Source: Actimicrobium sp034313845 (GTDB taxonomy: Bacteria > Pseudomonadota > Gammaproteobacteria > Burkholderiales > Burkholderiaceae_D). From it: a DNA stretch of 64,000 nucleotides. The stretch is from assembly GCF_034313845.1 (NCBI RefSeq), contig NZ_JAVIWN010000003.1; one strand, written 5' to 3'. The translations under genes were made by a program, and so were the position numbers. Each line of letters begins with the position of its first letter. The first letter of the stretch is position 1. Of the stretch, positions 1 to 8,101 are shown piece after piece. The notes under the pieces were generated by a model. That model had not been told where the DNA came from. It saw nothing but the letters and a program-made list of their open reading frames with translations, and ran no database searches.

Positions 1-89
1 ATTTGTAATGCAGAGAGTTGTTGTAATAGTGATTGCTATCTTTTTTTGGTGTTCAGGTTGTTCTCTATGTCTGTCTCTTATAGACTTTA

Positions 90-105
90 TATTTTACGTG
101 AAACA
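90..105. promoter_or_regulatory. weak parS-like half-degenerate site
   Basis: Reads TATTTTACGTGAAACA, which matches the widespread ParB-binding consensus TGTTTCACGTGAAACA at 14 of 16 positions. The right half is perfect and the left half is degenerate. It sits just upstream of the first gene, about 750 bases from a much better site at 847-862. It may be a weak ParB site or chance. Confidence 0.35.
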
Positions 106-129
106 GAGTGGATTAAGGAGGAATGACTC

Positions 130-858
130 GTGACAGATTCAGCTATCTATCAGCGCACCGATGCAGGTCGTATAGAGATTCAATTAAAAAAAGAGGGGCT
201 CACACAAAGTGAACGGTTGGTTCTGATAGTTGTTGATGGTCGGGCCCCGTTATCTGAATTAGATGACAAGTTTAAGGGTCTCGAAAGTAGCAGAATACGG
301 CGGGCGATTGAGAAACTGGTGGTTAAACAATTGATTTTTGAAGTATTGATGCCTGGGACTTCTGTTAAGAATGAAGTTGTTGATGCTGTGTTGATTGATC
401 GGTTTCTCGAGCAAGATCCGCTTGATCCAGTAACTGTTGTTTCATTTGATGCAGATTATGAGTACGTAGAAGGGCAGCTTGCGAACAATTTAGATCAACA
501 GGACTTCCCTATCCCATTTCTTGCTGGTAGTTCAATAATGCGAGAGAAAGGTGTTTTATATCCAATTTTGTCGTCTCAGCGACCTGACGTTTTTGTTCAA
601 TCTGTTGAGTTGGTAGATTTTTATATCCCATTATTTAAAAGTTCTCCAGCTGAGACGGGTGGTTCTGTTAGTCCTCGCTCCACGGGATTTGGGTTGTCTG
701 CTGCAGTACGTTCAGTTTTTCATTTGAGAGATCGATGGCGGCCAAGTGATCGAGGGCAAGTCATTCTTATGTTGTGGCTTCTATTATTTTCTTTTGGGCT
801 TGTCATAGTGTCACTTTCTATCTGGGACAAAATTAGTCTTTATTTAGGTTTCACGTGA
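130..858 (+). CDS. Hypothetical protein with C-terminal membrane segment
   Basis: A 242-residue protein of unknown function. It starts at GTG 130 behind a strong AAGGAGG ribosome site at about 116-122. The N-terminal 75 residues look like a compact winged-helix-like module (motif TDAGRIEIQ, then SERLVLIVVDGRAPLSEL). I recognise this module as an opening of many Burkholderiales regulatory proteins, but assign no activity. One hydrophobic helix lies near the C-terminus at about residues 212-232, so the protein is probably anchored to the inner membrane with its bulk in the cytoplasm. The gene is visibly more AT-rich than most of the window. Its stop codon is embedded in a parS site, and it lies in the same direction as mnmG. 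Confidence 0.7.
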   Translation: MTDSAIYQRTDAGRIEIQLKKEGLTQSERLVLIVVDGRAPLSELDDKFKGLESSRIRRAIEKLVVKQLIFEVLMPGTSVKNEVVDAVLIDRFLEQDPLDPVTVVSFDADYEYVEGQLANNLDQQDFPIPFLAGSSIMREKGVLYPILSSQRPDVFVQSVELVDFYIPLFKSSPAETGGSVSPRSTGFGLSAAVRSVFHLRDRWRPSDRGQVILMLWLLLFSFGLVIVSLSIWDKISLYLGFT

Positions 859-862
859 AACA
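847..862. promoter_or_regulatory. parS: parS centromere site (ParB binding)
   Basis: The sequence GGTTTCACGTGAAACA matches the bacterial parS consensus TGTTTCACGTGAAACA at 15 of 16 positions. It contains the full inverted repeat GTTTCACGTGAAAC. The TGA stop of the preceding gene (856-858) is part of the palindrome. parA and parB lie 3.3 kb downstream, which supports a role as a chromosomal partition site. Confidence 0.9.
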
Positions 863-911
863 ACGAGCACTGTAACTTCATTCCCTGCCTGGTTTCCCGA
901 AAAAAGCCCTT

Positions 912-917
912 ATAATC
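912..917 (+). promoter_or_regulatory. putative -10 element for mnmG
   Basis: A perfect TATAAT lies 33 bases before the mnmG ATG at 950. The corresponding -35 position (about 889-894) is a poor match, so only the -10 is visible. It suggests that mnmG-rsmG has its own promoter downstream of the parS site. Confidence 0.35.
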
Positions 918-949
918 CTTCCTCTATTTACCGTTCATCGGGTCAAGTT

Positions 950-2871
950 ATGCAATTTCCCTCAGAGTTTGACGTTATCGTAGTCGGCGGTGGACACGCC
1001 GGAACCGAAGCGGCTTTAGCCGCCGCTCGCATGGGGCGAAAAACGCTACTGCTTACTCACAATATCGAAACATTAGGGCAGATGTCCTGTAATCCATCTA
1101 TCGGTGGTATCGGAAAAGGGCATCTCGTACGCGAAGTCGATGCAATGGGTGGAGCAATGGCACTCGCAACCGATGAGGCCGGTATACAGTTCCGGATATT
1201 AAATTCTTCAAAGGGGCCAGCGGTACGTGCAACGCGCGCGCAGGCGGATCGCCTTTTATACAAGCAAGCCATACGTTTCCGCCTTGAAAACCAGCCCAAT
1301 CTGTGGCTCTTCCAGCAGGCAGTAGATGACTTGATGGTGGAAGGTGATCGTGTTGTTGGTGCAGTTACGCAAATCGGAATTCAATTTAGGTCCCGCTCAG
1401 TCGTACTTACAGCTGGTACTTTTTTAGACGGAAAAATTCACGTTGGATTAAACAACTATTCAGCAGGACGCGCTGGTGATCCACCAGCTGTATCGCTGTC
1501 AGCGCGTTTAAAAGAGTTGAAGATGCCCCAAGGGCGTTTAAAGACAGGAACACCACCTAGATTGGACGGCCGCACCATCGATTTTTCAGTTATGCAGGAA
1601 CAGCCTGGGGATCTTGATCCCATTCCTGTTTTTTCAGTAATGGGTTCCGTGAGCATGCATCCTATGCAGATGCCTTGCTGGATAACACATACCAATGAGC
1701 GCACCCATGACATTATTCGCGGAGGGCTTGATCGCAGTCCCATGTACACCGGTGTCATTGAGGGTGTTGGTCCGAGATATTGCCCATCAATTGAGGATAA
1801 GATTCATCGCTTTGCGGATAAGTCATCACATCAAATTTTTCTTGAGCCAGAGGGGCTGACCACAAACGAGTATTATCCGAACGGAATTTCAACTAGTTTG
1901 CCGTTCGATGTGCAATTGGCGTACAGTGCGGTCAATGACGGGTTCTTGAGATGCGCGGCCATATACTGCGTCCCGGTTACGCAATTGAATACGACTACTT
2001 TGATCCACGTGGCTTGAAATCATCCCTCGAGACTAAATCAATTCAAGGATCGCTTTCATTAGATGAATAAAATTACAGAATGAGGAATAATGGTGGCGCG
2101 GCACATGCTGGTGGACGATGCGCAGGCAACACAGGGAAGAAGGCTGGATTCTTAACAGATTGCAGTCATTCGAAACTGGTGGACGATCTTGTGACTCAGG
2201 GTGTGCAAGAACCTTATCGAATGTTCACAAGCCGGGCAGAGTATCGGCTGAGCTTGAGGGAAGACAATGCCGATATGCGTCTGACTGAAATTGGTCGAGA
2301 GCTGGGCTGTGTCGGTGACGTGCAATGGGAGGCATTCGAGCAAAAAAGAGAAGCCGTAGCACGTGAAATGGAACGGCTTCGCTCGACCTGGGTAAGCCCG
2401 CGCGTCCTCGCCGATGCGGAAGCCGAACGCATCTTGGGAAAGGCGATCGAACGTGAATACTCCCTGGCTGATCTGTTACGACGTCCGAATGTGAGTTATG
2501 CCGGTTTGCTAGAAATGACTGGTATCAATGGCAAGTTATTGGCCCATCCGGGCGTGGACGATCCCATCGTCAGAGAGCAAGTCGAAATCCAGTTGAAGTA
2601 TGCCGGATACATCGATCGGCAAGCTAAAGAAATTGAACGTCACGAGCATTTTGAACATTTGAAATTGCCTCTTGAGTTCGACTATCTGGCGGTTACCGCA
2701 CTGTCGATGGAAGTGAGACAAAAACTACACACGCAACGCCCTGAAACACTTGGCCAGGCTTCACGTATTTCGGGGATCACACCAGCAGCTTTGTCATTGT
2801 TGCTCGTGCACCTTAAAAAAGGCGGGTACATGGAATTTGCTGCTGTTGCAACGACTGATATCGCAGCCTGA
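950..2871 (+). pseudogene. mnmG: tRNA U34 carboxymethylaminomethyl synthase MnmG (GidA), reading frame broken
   Basis: MnmG is the FAD-dependent partner of MnmE in making cmnm5U34 in tRNA. The first part (950 to about 1918) carries the FAD motif VVGGGHAGTEAA and the CNPSIGGIGKGH block. The last part (about 2170-2871) carries LVDDLVTQGV and FTSRAEYRL and a normal C-terminus. Total length fits the family's roughly 630 residues. Between them the frame is lost. Around 1920-1965 the reading shifts by one frame. Family sequence resumes at 1969 (PGYAIEYDYFDPRG), hits TAA at 2068-2070, and is then unrecognisable until about 2165. The expected AGQINGTTGYEEA motif cannot be read. This may be a genuine inactivating patch or an assembly error. 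Confidence 0.85.
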
Positions 2872-2880
2872 CACAAGATC

Positions 2881-3549
2881 ATGACCACTTCCTTCAATCG
2901 TATAGAACTGATAAAGACATTAAGTGATGGCGCGACATCACTCAATCTCCAGCTTGATGCCACTACCCTCGAGCGACTGATTGACTATCTTGCGCTACTG
3001 ACCAAGTGGAATGCAGTGTATAACCTGACCGCAGTACGTGATCCCTTGCAAATGGTGACCCAGCATCTGCTGGACACGCTCACGATCCTACCCGCATTTT
3101 TTCACGTGAAAAATGTGCTTGATGTCGGTTCTGGTGGTGGCTTGCCAGGCATGGTCCTCGCGATCTGGGCACAACAGGAAAACCCGGCGATGAGAATTTC
3201 TATGGTCGATACGGTCCACAAAAAGACAGCGTTTCTGACGCAGGCCAAGGCGGAGCTTGGACTGACAAACGTCACTGTTCACACTGGCCGTGTTGAAGCA
3301 CTCGATGTCGCACAGCCATTTGATGTGATTACCTCTCGAGCATTTGCCGAGTTAGCCGACTTTGTGAATTGGTCCGGACATTTACTCGCAGAACAGGGGC
3401 GTTTTATTGCAATGAAAGGCCAGATACCTGTCGACGAAATTACCCGTTTGCCAGCCGGCTGGAAAGTCACTGAAATTCGACCGTTACAGGTACCCGGCTT
3501 GAAGGCAGAGCGGCATCTGATTTTTATTGCGCGAGATCAGAAGGCATGA
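2881..3549 (+). CDS. rsmG: 16S rRNA (guanine527-N7)-methyltransferase RsmG
   Basis: Cytoplasmic SAM-dependent enzyme that methylates G527 of 16S rRNA; loss is known to give low-level streptomycin resistance. The protein has 222 residues, normal for GidB/RsmG. The SAM-binding motif LDVGSGGGLPG lies at about residues 80-90, and RAFAEL is typical of the family. It follows mnmG by 9 bases, the classic mnmG-rsmG arrangement. Its stop overlaps the lipocalin start (ATGA at 3546-3549). A palindrome resembling parS is embedded in the coding sequence at 3098-3113 without disturbing the protein. Confidence 0.95.
   Translation: MTTSFNRIELIKTLSDGATSLNLQLDATTLERLIDYLALLTKWNAVYNLTAVRDPLQMVTQHLLDTLTILPAFFHVKNVLDVGSGGGLPGMVLAIWAQQENPAMRISMVDTVHKKTAFLTQAKAELGLTNVTVHTGRVEALDVAQPFDVITSRAFAELADFVNWSGHLLAEQGRFIAMKGQIPVDEITRLPAGWKVTEIRPLQVPGLKAERHLIFIARDQKA
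3098..3113. promoter_or_regulatory. parS: second parS-like palindrome inside rsmG
   Basis: TTTTTCACGTGAAAAA is a perfect 16-bp palindrome and matches the parS consensus at 14 of 16 positions, with only the G/C pair at positions 2 and 15 changed. It lies within the coding sequence of rsmG, 1 kb upstream of parA. Confidence 0.7.
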
Positions 3550-4109
3550 TCCGGCGGCTATATTCTCTTGTTTTACTGTTGATGCTGCACGCTACTTCAA
3601 GCCATGCCGAAACGGTCACTGTGGTTGCAGATCTCGATCTAAATCGCTATACGGGAAAGTGGTTCGAGATAGCACGCTTCCCGAACAAGTTTCAAAAGCA
3701 GTGCGTCGGCGATGTTTCCGCAACGTATGTCAAGCGTGCCGACGGCGATATGGATGTCATTAATCGCTGCAAAAATGTTACCGGTCTTATCGAGGAAGCA
3801 GTTGGACGAGCGCGGGTTCCATCTCTTGAAACGACATCTAAATTAAAAGTACGTTTCGCACCCCAGTGGCTGTCCTGGTTACCAATGGTGTGGGCAGATT
3901 ACTGGGTAGTCGAGCTGGCACCGGATTACTCGATCGCGGTAGTCGGAGATCCTACGAGAAAGTATCTTTGGGTACTTTCTCGTAAGCAAGCGATTGACGA
4001 GCCTGTTTATCAGTCGCTGCTGAAGAGACTTGACGTCCAAGGTTACGACACAAATAGTCTGGTTCTTACTCCTCAGGGTGGTACGAAACAAGCTCCAGCA
4101 TCTCGCTGA
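3546..4109 (+). CDS. Lipocalin family protein (Blc-like)
   Basis: A 187-residue secreted or periplasmic lipocalin. It has an N-terminal signal peptide of about 21 residues ending near SSHA. The lipocalin signature YTGKWFEIARFPN follows, and later the bacterial Blc features WADYWVVELAPDYS and YLWVLSR. Bacterial lipocalins of this type bind lipids or fatty acids in the envelope. No lipobox cysteine is evident in the signal peptide, so a soluble periplasmic form is more likely than an outer-membrane lipoprotein. The start codon overlaps the rsmG stop, which suggests translational coupling. Confidence 0.88.
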   Translation: MIRRLYSLVLLLMLHATSSHAETVTVVADLDLNRYTGKWFEIARFPNKFQKQCVGDVSATYVKRADGDMDVINRCKNVTGLIEEAVGRARVPSLETTSKLKVRFAPQWLSWLPMVWADYWVVELAPDYSIAVVGDPTRKYLWVLSRKQAIDEPVYQSLLKRLDVQGYDTNSLVLTPQGGTKQAPASR

Positions 4110-4135
4110 TTTACCATCACGAAAAAATTGAAAAT

Positions 4136-4906
4136 ATGGCTAAGATATTTTGCGTTGCAAATCAGAAGGGCGGCGTTGGCAAGACCACGACGGCCGTCAA
4201 TCTTGCTGCAGGCTTGACGAAAATCGGACAACGCGTTTTGCTGGTTGATCTTGATCCTCAAGGTAATGCCACGATGGGCGCAGGCATCAACAAGACGACG
4301 TTGAGTAGTTCTATTTATGAAGTCTTGCTCGGTATGTCCGACGTCGCCAATGCGCGTTTGAAATCGGAGAATGGTGGCTTCGACGTCTTGCCGGCAAACC
4401 GGGAGCTCGCCGGTGCCGAAGTAGAAATGGTTCAACTGGAAAACAGGGAAAAGCGCTTGAAGGACGCGTTGAGCTTGGTTGGCGACGACTATGACTTCAT
4501 CTTGATTGATTGTCCCCCGGCGCTTTCCATGCTGACGTTGAATGGCTTGTGTGCAGCCAATGGTGTGATCATTCCGATGCAATGCGAATATTACGCACTT
4601 GAAGGGTTGTCAGACTTGGTCAACACGATCAAGAAGGTCCATGCCAAGCTTAATCCCGATCTGAAGATCATCGGTTTGCTTCGTGTCATGTTTGATCCCC
4701 GCATGACGTTGTCACAGCAAGTGTCGGCTCAGCTCGAACAACATTTCGGTGACAAAGTCTTCAAAACCATGATCCCTCGCAATATTCGCCTCGCAGAGGC
4801 ACCGTCCTACGGCGTGCCCGGCGTAAATTTCGATCCAAGTTCGAAAGGCGCGCAAGCTTACATCGCGTTCGGCGCCGAGATGGTCGAACGTATCAAAACA
4901 ATGTAA
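4136..4906 (+). CDS. parA: Chromosome partition ATPase ParA (Soj)
   Basis: A 256-residue cytoplasmic ParA/MinD-family ATPase that drives origin segregation with ParB-parS. The deviant Walker A box KGGVGKTTTAVNLA is near the N-terminus, followed by LLVDLDPQGNATMG and the Walker B-like DFILIDCPPALS. There is no N-terminal HTH, as expected for a chromosomal rather than plasmid-type ParA. It is followed after 9 bases by parB, and parS sites lie 1-3.3 kb upstream. No strong Shine-Dalgarno is visible ahead of the ATG. Confidence 0.96.
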   Translation: MAKIFCVANQKGGVGKTTTAVNLAAGLTKIGQRVLLVDLDPQGNATMGAGINKTTLSSSIYEVLLGMSDVANARLKSENGGFDVLPANRELAGAEVEMVQLENREKRLKDALSLVGDDYDFILIDCPPALSMLTLNGLCAANGVIIPMQCEYYALEGLSDLVNTIKKVHAKLNPDLKIIGLLRVMFDPRMTLSQQVSAQLEQHFGDKVFKTMIPRNIRLAEAPSYGVPGVNFDPSSKGAQAYIAFGAEMVERIKTM

Positions 4907-4915
4907 AGAGCAATT

Positions 4916-5809
4916 ATGGCTACGAAAAAACATAAGAGTGGTCTGGGTCGCGGTCTCGATGCATTGCTAGGTGGTTCTACCGATTTCGAGGATGCTGTGC
5001 CGAACTTGCCGGGTGCCCCGTCAGTGCTACCGGTCGGTGTCATGCAGGCTGGCAAATATCAGCCGCGTACGCGCATGGATGAGGGTGCGCTCAATGAGTT
5101 GGCAGCATCGATCAAGGCGCAAGGCATCTTGCAGCCTATCCTCGTGAGGCGCATTGCGGTGCAGGATGGGGGCAATCATTATGAAATCATTGCCGGCGAG
5201 CGCAGGTATCGTGCTGCGCAGCTGGCCGGTTTAAGCGAGGTACCAGTACTAGTCAAGGACGTTGACGATCAGGCTGCCGCCGCAATGGCGCTCATCGAAA
5301 ACATTCAGCGCGAGGACTTGAACCCTCTTGAAGAAGCGCAAGGTATTCATCGTTTGATCAGTGATTTCGAATTTACACACGAACAGGCAGCGACAGCAGT
5401 AGGGCGCTCGCGCAGCGCCGTATCCAATCTATTGCGATTACTCAATCTCGCACAACCGGTACAGACGATGTTGATGGCGGGTGATCTCGATATGGGACAT
5501 GCCAGGGCACTATTACCGGTTGATGCGGCAACTCAAATCATGTTCGCTAATCAGATCGTTGCAAAACGCATGTCGGTCCGGGATGCCGAAAAATTGGTGT
5601 CGCGTACTGCACTTGAAGTGTCCGCTGAGCCGCACTCCAGAAAAACCAAGTCAGGTGATATTGCTCGGCTGGAGGAAGAGCTATCAGACACACTTGCGAC
5701 CACGGTGACGGTCAAGATGGGCGCGCGCCAGAAAGGCCAGCTAGTCATCGATTTTGCCAGCCTGGACGCCCTTGACGGCATCATTGTCAGGTTGCGCGTG
5801 GCGGCATAA
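4916..5809 (+). CDS. parB: Chromosome partition protein ParB (Spo0J)
   Basis: A 297-residue ParB that binds parS and spreads as a CTP-dependent clamp. The N-terminus has the ParA-activating segment (SGLGRGLDALLGG). The ParB/Srx domain follows, with the CTP-binding motif GERRYRAA and the ENIQREDLNPLEEA block. A helix-turn-helix at about residues 160-180 (THEQAATAVGRSRSAVSNLLR) recognises parS. The C-terminal part is the dimerisation domain. It forms an operon with parA and is followed by a 190-base gap holding the atp promoter. Confidence 0.96.
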   Translation: MATKKHKSGLGRGLDALLGGSTDFEDAVPNLPGAPSVLPVGVMQAGKYQPRTRMDEGALNELAASIKAQGILQPILVRRIAVQDGGNHYEIIAGERRYRAAQLAGLSEVPVLVKDVDDQAAAAMALIENIQREDLNPLEEAQGIHRLISDFEFTHEQAATAVGRSRSAVSNLLRLLNLAQPVQTMLMAGDLDMGHARALLPVDAATQIMFANQIVAKRMSVRDAEKLVSRTALEVSAEPHSRKTKSGDIARLEEELSDTLATTVTVKMGARQKGQLVIDFASLDALDGIIVRLRVAA

Positions 5810-5927
5810 ATCCATAGTTCAGTCGCAGACAGCAGCGAATAAATAGCTGCAGTTACCCTGATTCAAACGATCTGCCGGGAGTCTTGCCAGGTACGTGTTT
5901 TTCGTTGGGTATCAGTGCGCCAATTAA

Positions 5928-5957
5928 TTGACTGCCCCTTCGGAAACCACTTATAAT
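5928..5957 (+). promoter_or_regulatory. sigma70-type promoter of the atp operon
   Basis: TTGACT (5928-5933) and a perfect TATAAT (5952-5957) are separated by 18 bases. Transcription would start near 5964, giving a leader of about 80 bases before the atpI ATG at 6047. This is the best promoter match I noticed in the window and precedes one of its longest operons. Confidence 0.75.
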
Positions 5958-6046
5958 CCCGTGCCTTCAGAGCACCCACATCAGCACTTTTTTCATGCAC
6001 ATTGCTCCGTCAGATTGTCGGAGATGGGCTCCGACCTTGGACTAGC

Positions 6047-6385
6047 ATGTTACGCGTTGTCTTATTGCAGTTCGTAGCGACGCTAGTCGTCAGTGTGATA
6101 TCAGGTGCTTTGGCAGGAGTCCCCGGATTCCTGTCAGCTTTGTTAGGCGGCTTGTGTTGTGTCGTTCCAAATGGACTATTTGCGCTAAGACTGTTTGCTG
6201 ATTCCCGCAAAGCAGGTGGTGCAAATCCCATGTCATTTTTCATCGGTGAATTTGTCAAGATTGCATTGACGGTGGCGCTATTAGGCACCATCGGATGGCT
6301 GTACCGTGACTTGAATTGGCTGGCGTTAATCGCTGCTTTCGTCGTGGCACTGAAAAGTTACATTATTTTATTATTTAGGCAATGA
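6047..6385 (+). CDS. atpI: ATP synthase subunit I (AtpI)
   Basis: Small hydrophobic inner-membrane protein at the head of the atp operon, thought to assist c-ring assembly or Mg2+ supply. Four predicted membrane segments are visible across 112 residues. The ATG at 6047 is chosen; the frame stays open upstream to a TTG at 6002, which would add 15 residues of non-hydrophobic sequence. Neither start has a good Shine-Dalgarno. A separate 16-codon frame (5995-6045) ends one base before this ATG. The stop is one base from the atpB start. Confidence 0.8.
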   Translation: MLRVVLLQFVATLVVSVISGALAGVPGFLSALLGGLCCVVPNGLFALRLFADSRKAGGANPMSFFIGEFVKIALTVALLGTIGWLYRDLNWLALIAAFVVALKSYIILLFRQ

Positions 6386-6386
6386 T

Positions 6387-7229
6387 ATGACGACTGAAGT
6401 AATTGCTGGCGCGGCTGCGGAACACGCACCGACTGCCTCTGAATATATCGTCCACCATCTGGGACATTTTTCGACCCAGCATCAGGAAAAAATCATCGAT
6501 TTTTCCATCCTGAATATGGACACCCTTTTCTGGTCCATATTTTCTGGTGTCGTTGGTTGTCTGATCATGTACCTTGCCGCACGTAAGGCAACAGCCGGCG
6601 TCCCAGGCCGTTTTCAGGCTGCAGTCGAAATGCTCTACGAAATGGTCGACGACCAAGCCAAGTCGATTGTCCACGGCGATCGCAGCTTCATTGCACCGCT
6701 GGCCTTGACGATTTTCGTCTGGGTTGCATTAATGAATTCACTCGACTTCCTGCCGGTCGACATGTTCTCTGCCTTGTTCAGCTTCCTTGGTGTCGAACAT
6801 ATTTTTCCGCATCATCGCGTCGTCCCTACTGCTGACCTTAATGGCACGATGGGGATTGCTCTGGGCGTGTTTGCTCTGATGATGTACTACAACCTCAAGA
6901 TCAAGGGCCTCGGCGGATTTATTCATGAGTTGTTCGCTGCCCCGTTCGGCATCTGGCTTGCTCCTTTCAATTTGCTGCTCAACGTCATCGAGTTCGCTGC
7001 CAAGACCGTGTCTTTGGCGATGCGATTGTTCGGTAATATGTTCGCCGGCGAATTGTTGTTCCTTCTGATTGCCTTGCTCGCATCAACTGCCACAGTATTC
7101 GGATTTGCTGGTCAGGTCGTTGCGGGTACCGTTTGGGCTATTTTCCATATCCTGATCGTATTTCTGCAGGCATTCATTTTCATGATGTTGACGCTGGTAT
7201 ATATCGGCCAGGCACACGAAGGGCATTAA
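6387..7229 (+). CDS. atpB: ATP synthase F0 subunit a
   Basis: Inner-membrane subunit a, forming the proton half-channels of F0. It has 280 residues with multiple hydrophobic helices. The essential arginine helix is visible as SLAMRLFGNMFAGELL, and the C-terminal helix motif is HILIVFLQAFIFMMLTLVYIG. Length and motif order are normal for a betaproteobacterial AtpB. The gene begins one base after atpI and is followed by an 86-base spacer before atpE. Confidence 0.96.
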   Translation: MTTEVIAGAAAEHAPTASEYIVHHLGHFSTQHQEKIIDFSILNMDTLFWSIFSGVVGCLIMYLAARKATAGVPGRFQAAVEMLYEMVDDQAKSIVHGDRSFIAPLALTIFVWVALMNSLDFLPVDMFSALFSFLGVEHIFPHHRVVPTADLNGTMGIALGVFALMMYYNLKIKGLGGFIHELFAAPFGIWLAPFNLLLNVIEFAAKTVSLAMRLFGNMFAGELLFLLIALLASTATVFGFAGQVVAGTVWAIFHILIVFLQAFIFMMLTLVYIGQAHEGH

Positions 7230-7315
7230 CCGGTTTTAGATTTTGAAATTGTTGTATTGGCACGCTGGTTTTTTGATTTGATTTTTATATTTATTTTAAC
7301 TTTTAAGGAATTGTC

Positions 7316-7561
7316 ATGACTGACCTCTCATTCGTAGCATTGGCGTGTGGTTTGATTATCGGCCTGGGCGCCATCGGTGCTTGTATCGGTATCGCTATCA
7401 TGGGCGGTAAGTATCTTGAAGCGTCGGCACGCCAACCAGAACTGATGAATGCATTGCAAACCAAAATGTTTTTGTTGGCTGGTCTGATCGATGCTGCGTT
7501 CCTGATCGGTGTTGGTATCGCCATGTTGTTTGCATTCGCAAACCCATTCATCGCCAAGTAA
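7316..7561 (+). CDS. atpE: ATP synthase F0 subunit c
   Basis: Proteolipid subunit c of the rotor ring, 81 residues in two membrane helices. The glycine-rich first helix is seen as GLIIGLGAIGACIGIAIMGG, and the polar loop as ARQPEL. The proton-carrying carboxylate is the aspartate in LAGLIDAAFLIG of helix two. A good AAGGA ribosome site lies 6 bases before the ATG, in line with the high expression this subunit needs. A small hairpin follows in the spacer to atpF. Confidence 0.97.
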   Translation: MTDLSFVALACGLIIGLGAIGACIGIAIMGGKYLEASARQPELMNALQTKMFLLAGLIDAAFLIGVGIAMLFAFANPFIAK

Positions 7562-7578
7562 TTCGCTGCTCGTGGTCG

Positions 7579-7595
7579 CATCCCGTTTCGGGATG
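7579..7595 (+). other. intercistronic hairpin between atpE and atpF
   Basis: CATCCCG, a TTT loop and CGGGATG form a perfect 7-bp stem in the 67-base gap after atpE. There is no U-run, so it is not a terminator. It may protect or process the atpE portion of the mRNA. Confidence 0.55.
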
Positions 7596-7628
7596 TCGGC
7601 CGACCGTATTCTGCTAAGGAAAAAAACC

Positions 7629-8099
7629 ATGAACCTCAATGCAACTTTGATTGCACAGTTCGTGGTCTTCTTCATCCTCGCTGGCTTCACGATGAAATTC
7701 GTATGGCCGCCGTTGACGAAAGCGCTCGATGAGCGCGCAAAGAAGATCGCGGATGGTTTGGCTGCGGCCGAACGTGGCAAGGCCGAAATGGCTGCCGCAG
7801 AGAAGCGTGTTCAGGCGCAACTGGCATCCGCTAACGATGCCGGTCAAAAGCGAATCAGCGATGCTGAGAAGCGCGCCCAGGGCATTATTGACGAAGCCAA
7901 GAACACTGCAACAGTGGAAGCCGCGCGTATTGTTGCCGCTGCTAAAGCCGAAGCCGATCAGCAAGTTACCCACGCACGTGAAGAGCTGCGTGATCAGGTC
8001 GCTACGCTGGCGGTAAAAGGCGCTGAGCAGATTTTGAAGCGTGAAGTCAATGCAGCCGTGCACGCCGAACTGTTGGCTCATCTGAAAACCGAGCTGTAA
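7629..8099 (+). CDS. atpF: ATP synthase F0 subunit b
   Basis: Peripheral-stalk subunit b, 156 residues. It has one N-terminal membrane helix (LIAQFVVFFILAGFTMKFVW) followed by a long charged, alanine-rich coiled coil that binds the delta subunit. The ATG at 7629 is chosen because it gives the canonical MNLNATLI opening and has an AAGGA site 8 bases upstream; the longer open frame from 7509 runs over atpE. The stop is two bases from atpH. Confidence 0.95.
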   Translation: MNLNATLIAQFVVFFILAGFTMKFVWPPLTKALDERAKKIADGLAAAERGKAEMAAAEKRVQAQLASANDAGQKRISDAEKRAQGIIDEAKNTATVEAARIVAAAKAEADQQVTHAREELRDQVATLAVKGAEQILKREVNAAVHAELLAHLKTEL

Positions 8100-8101
8100 T
8101 C

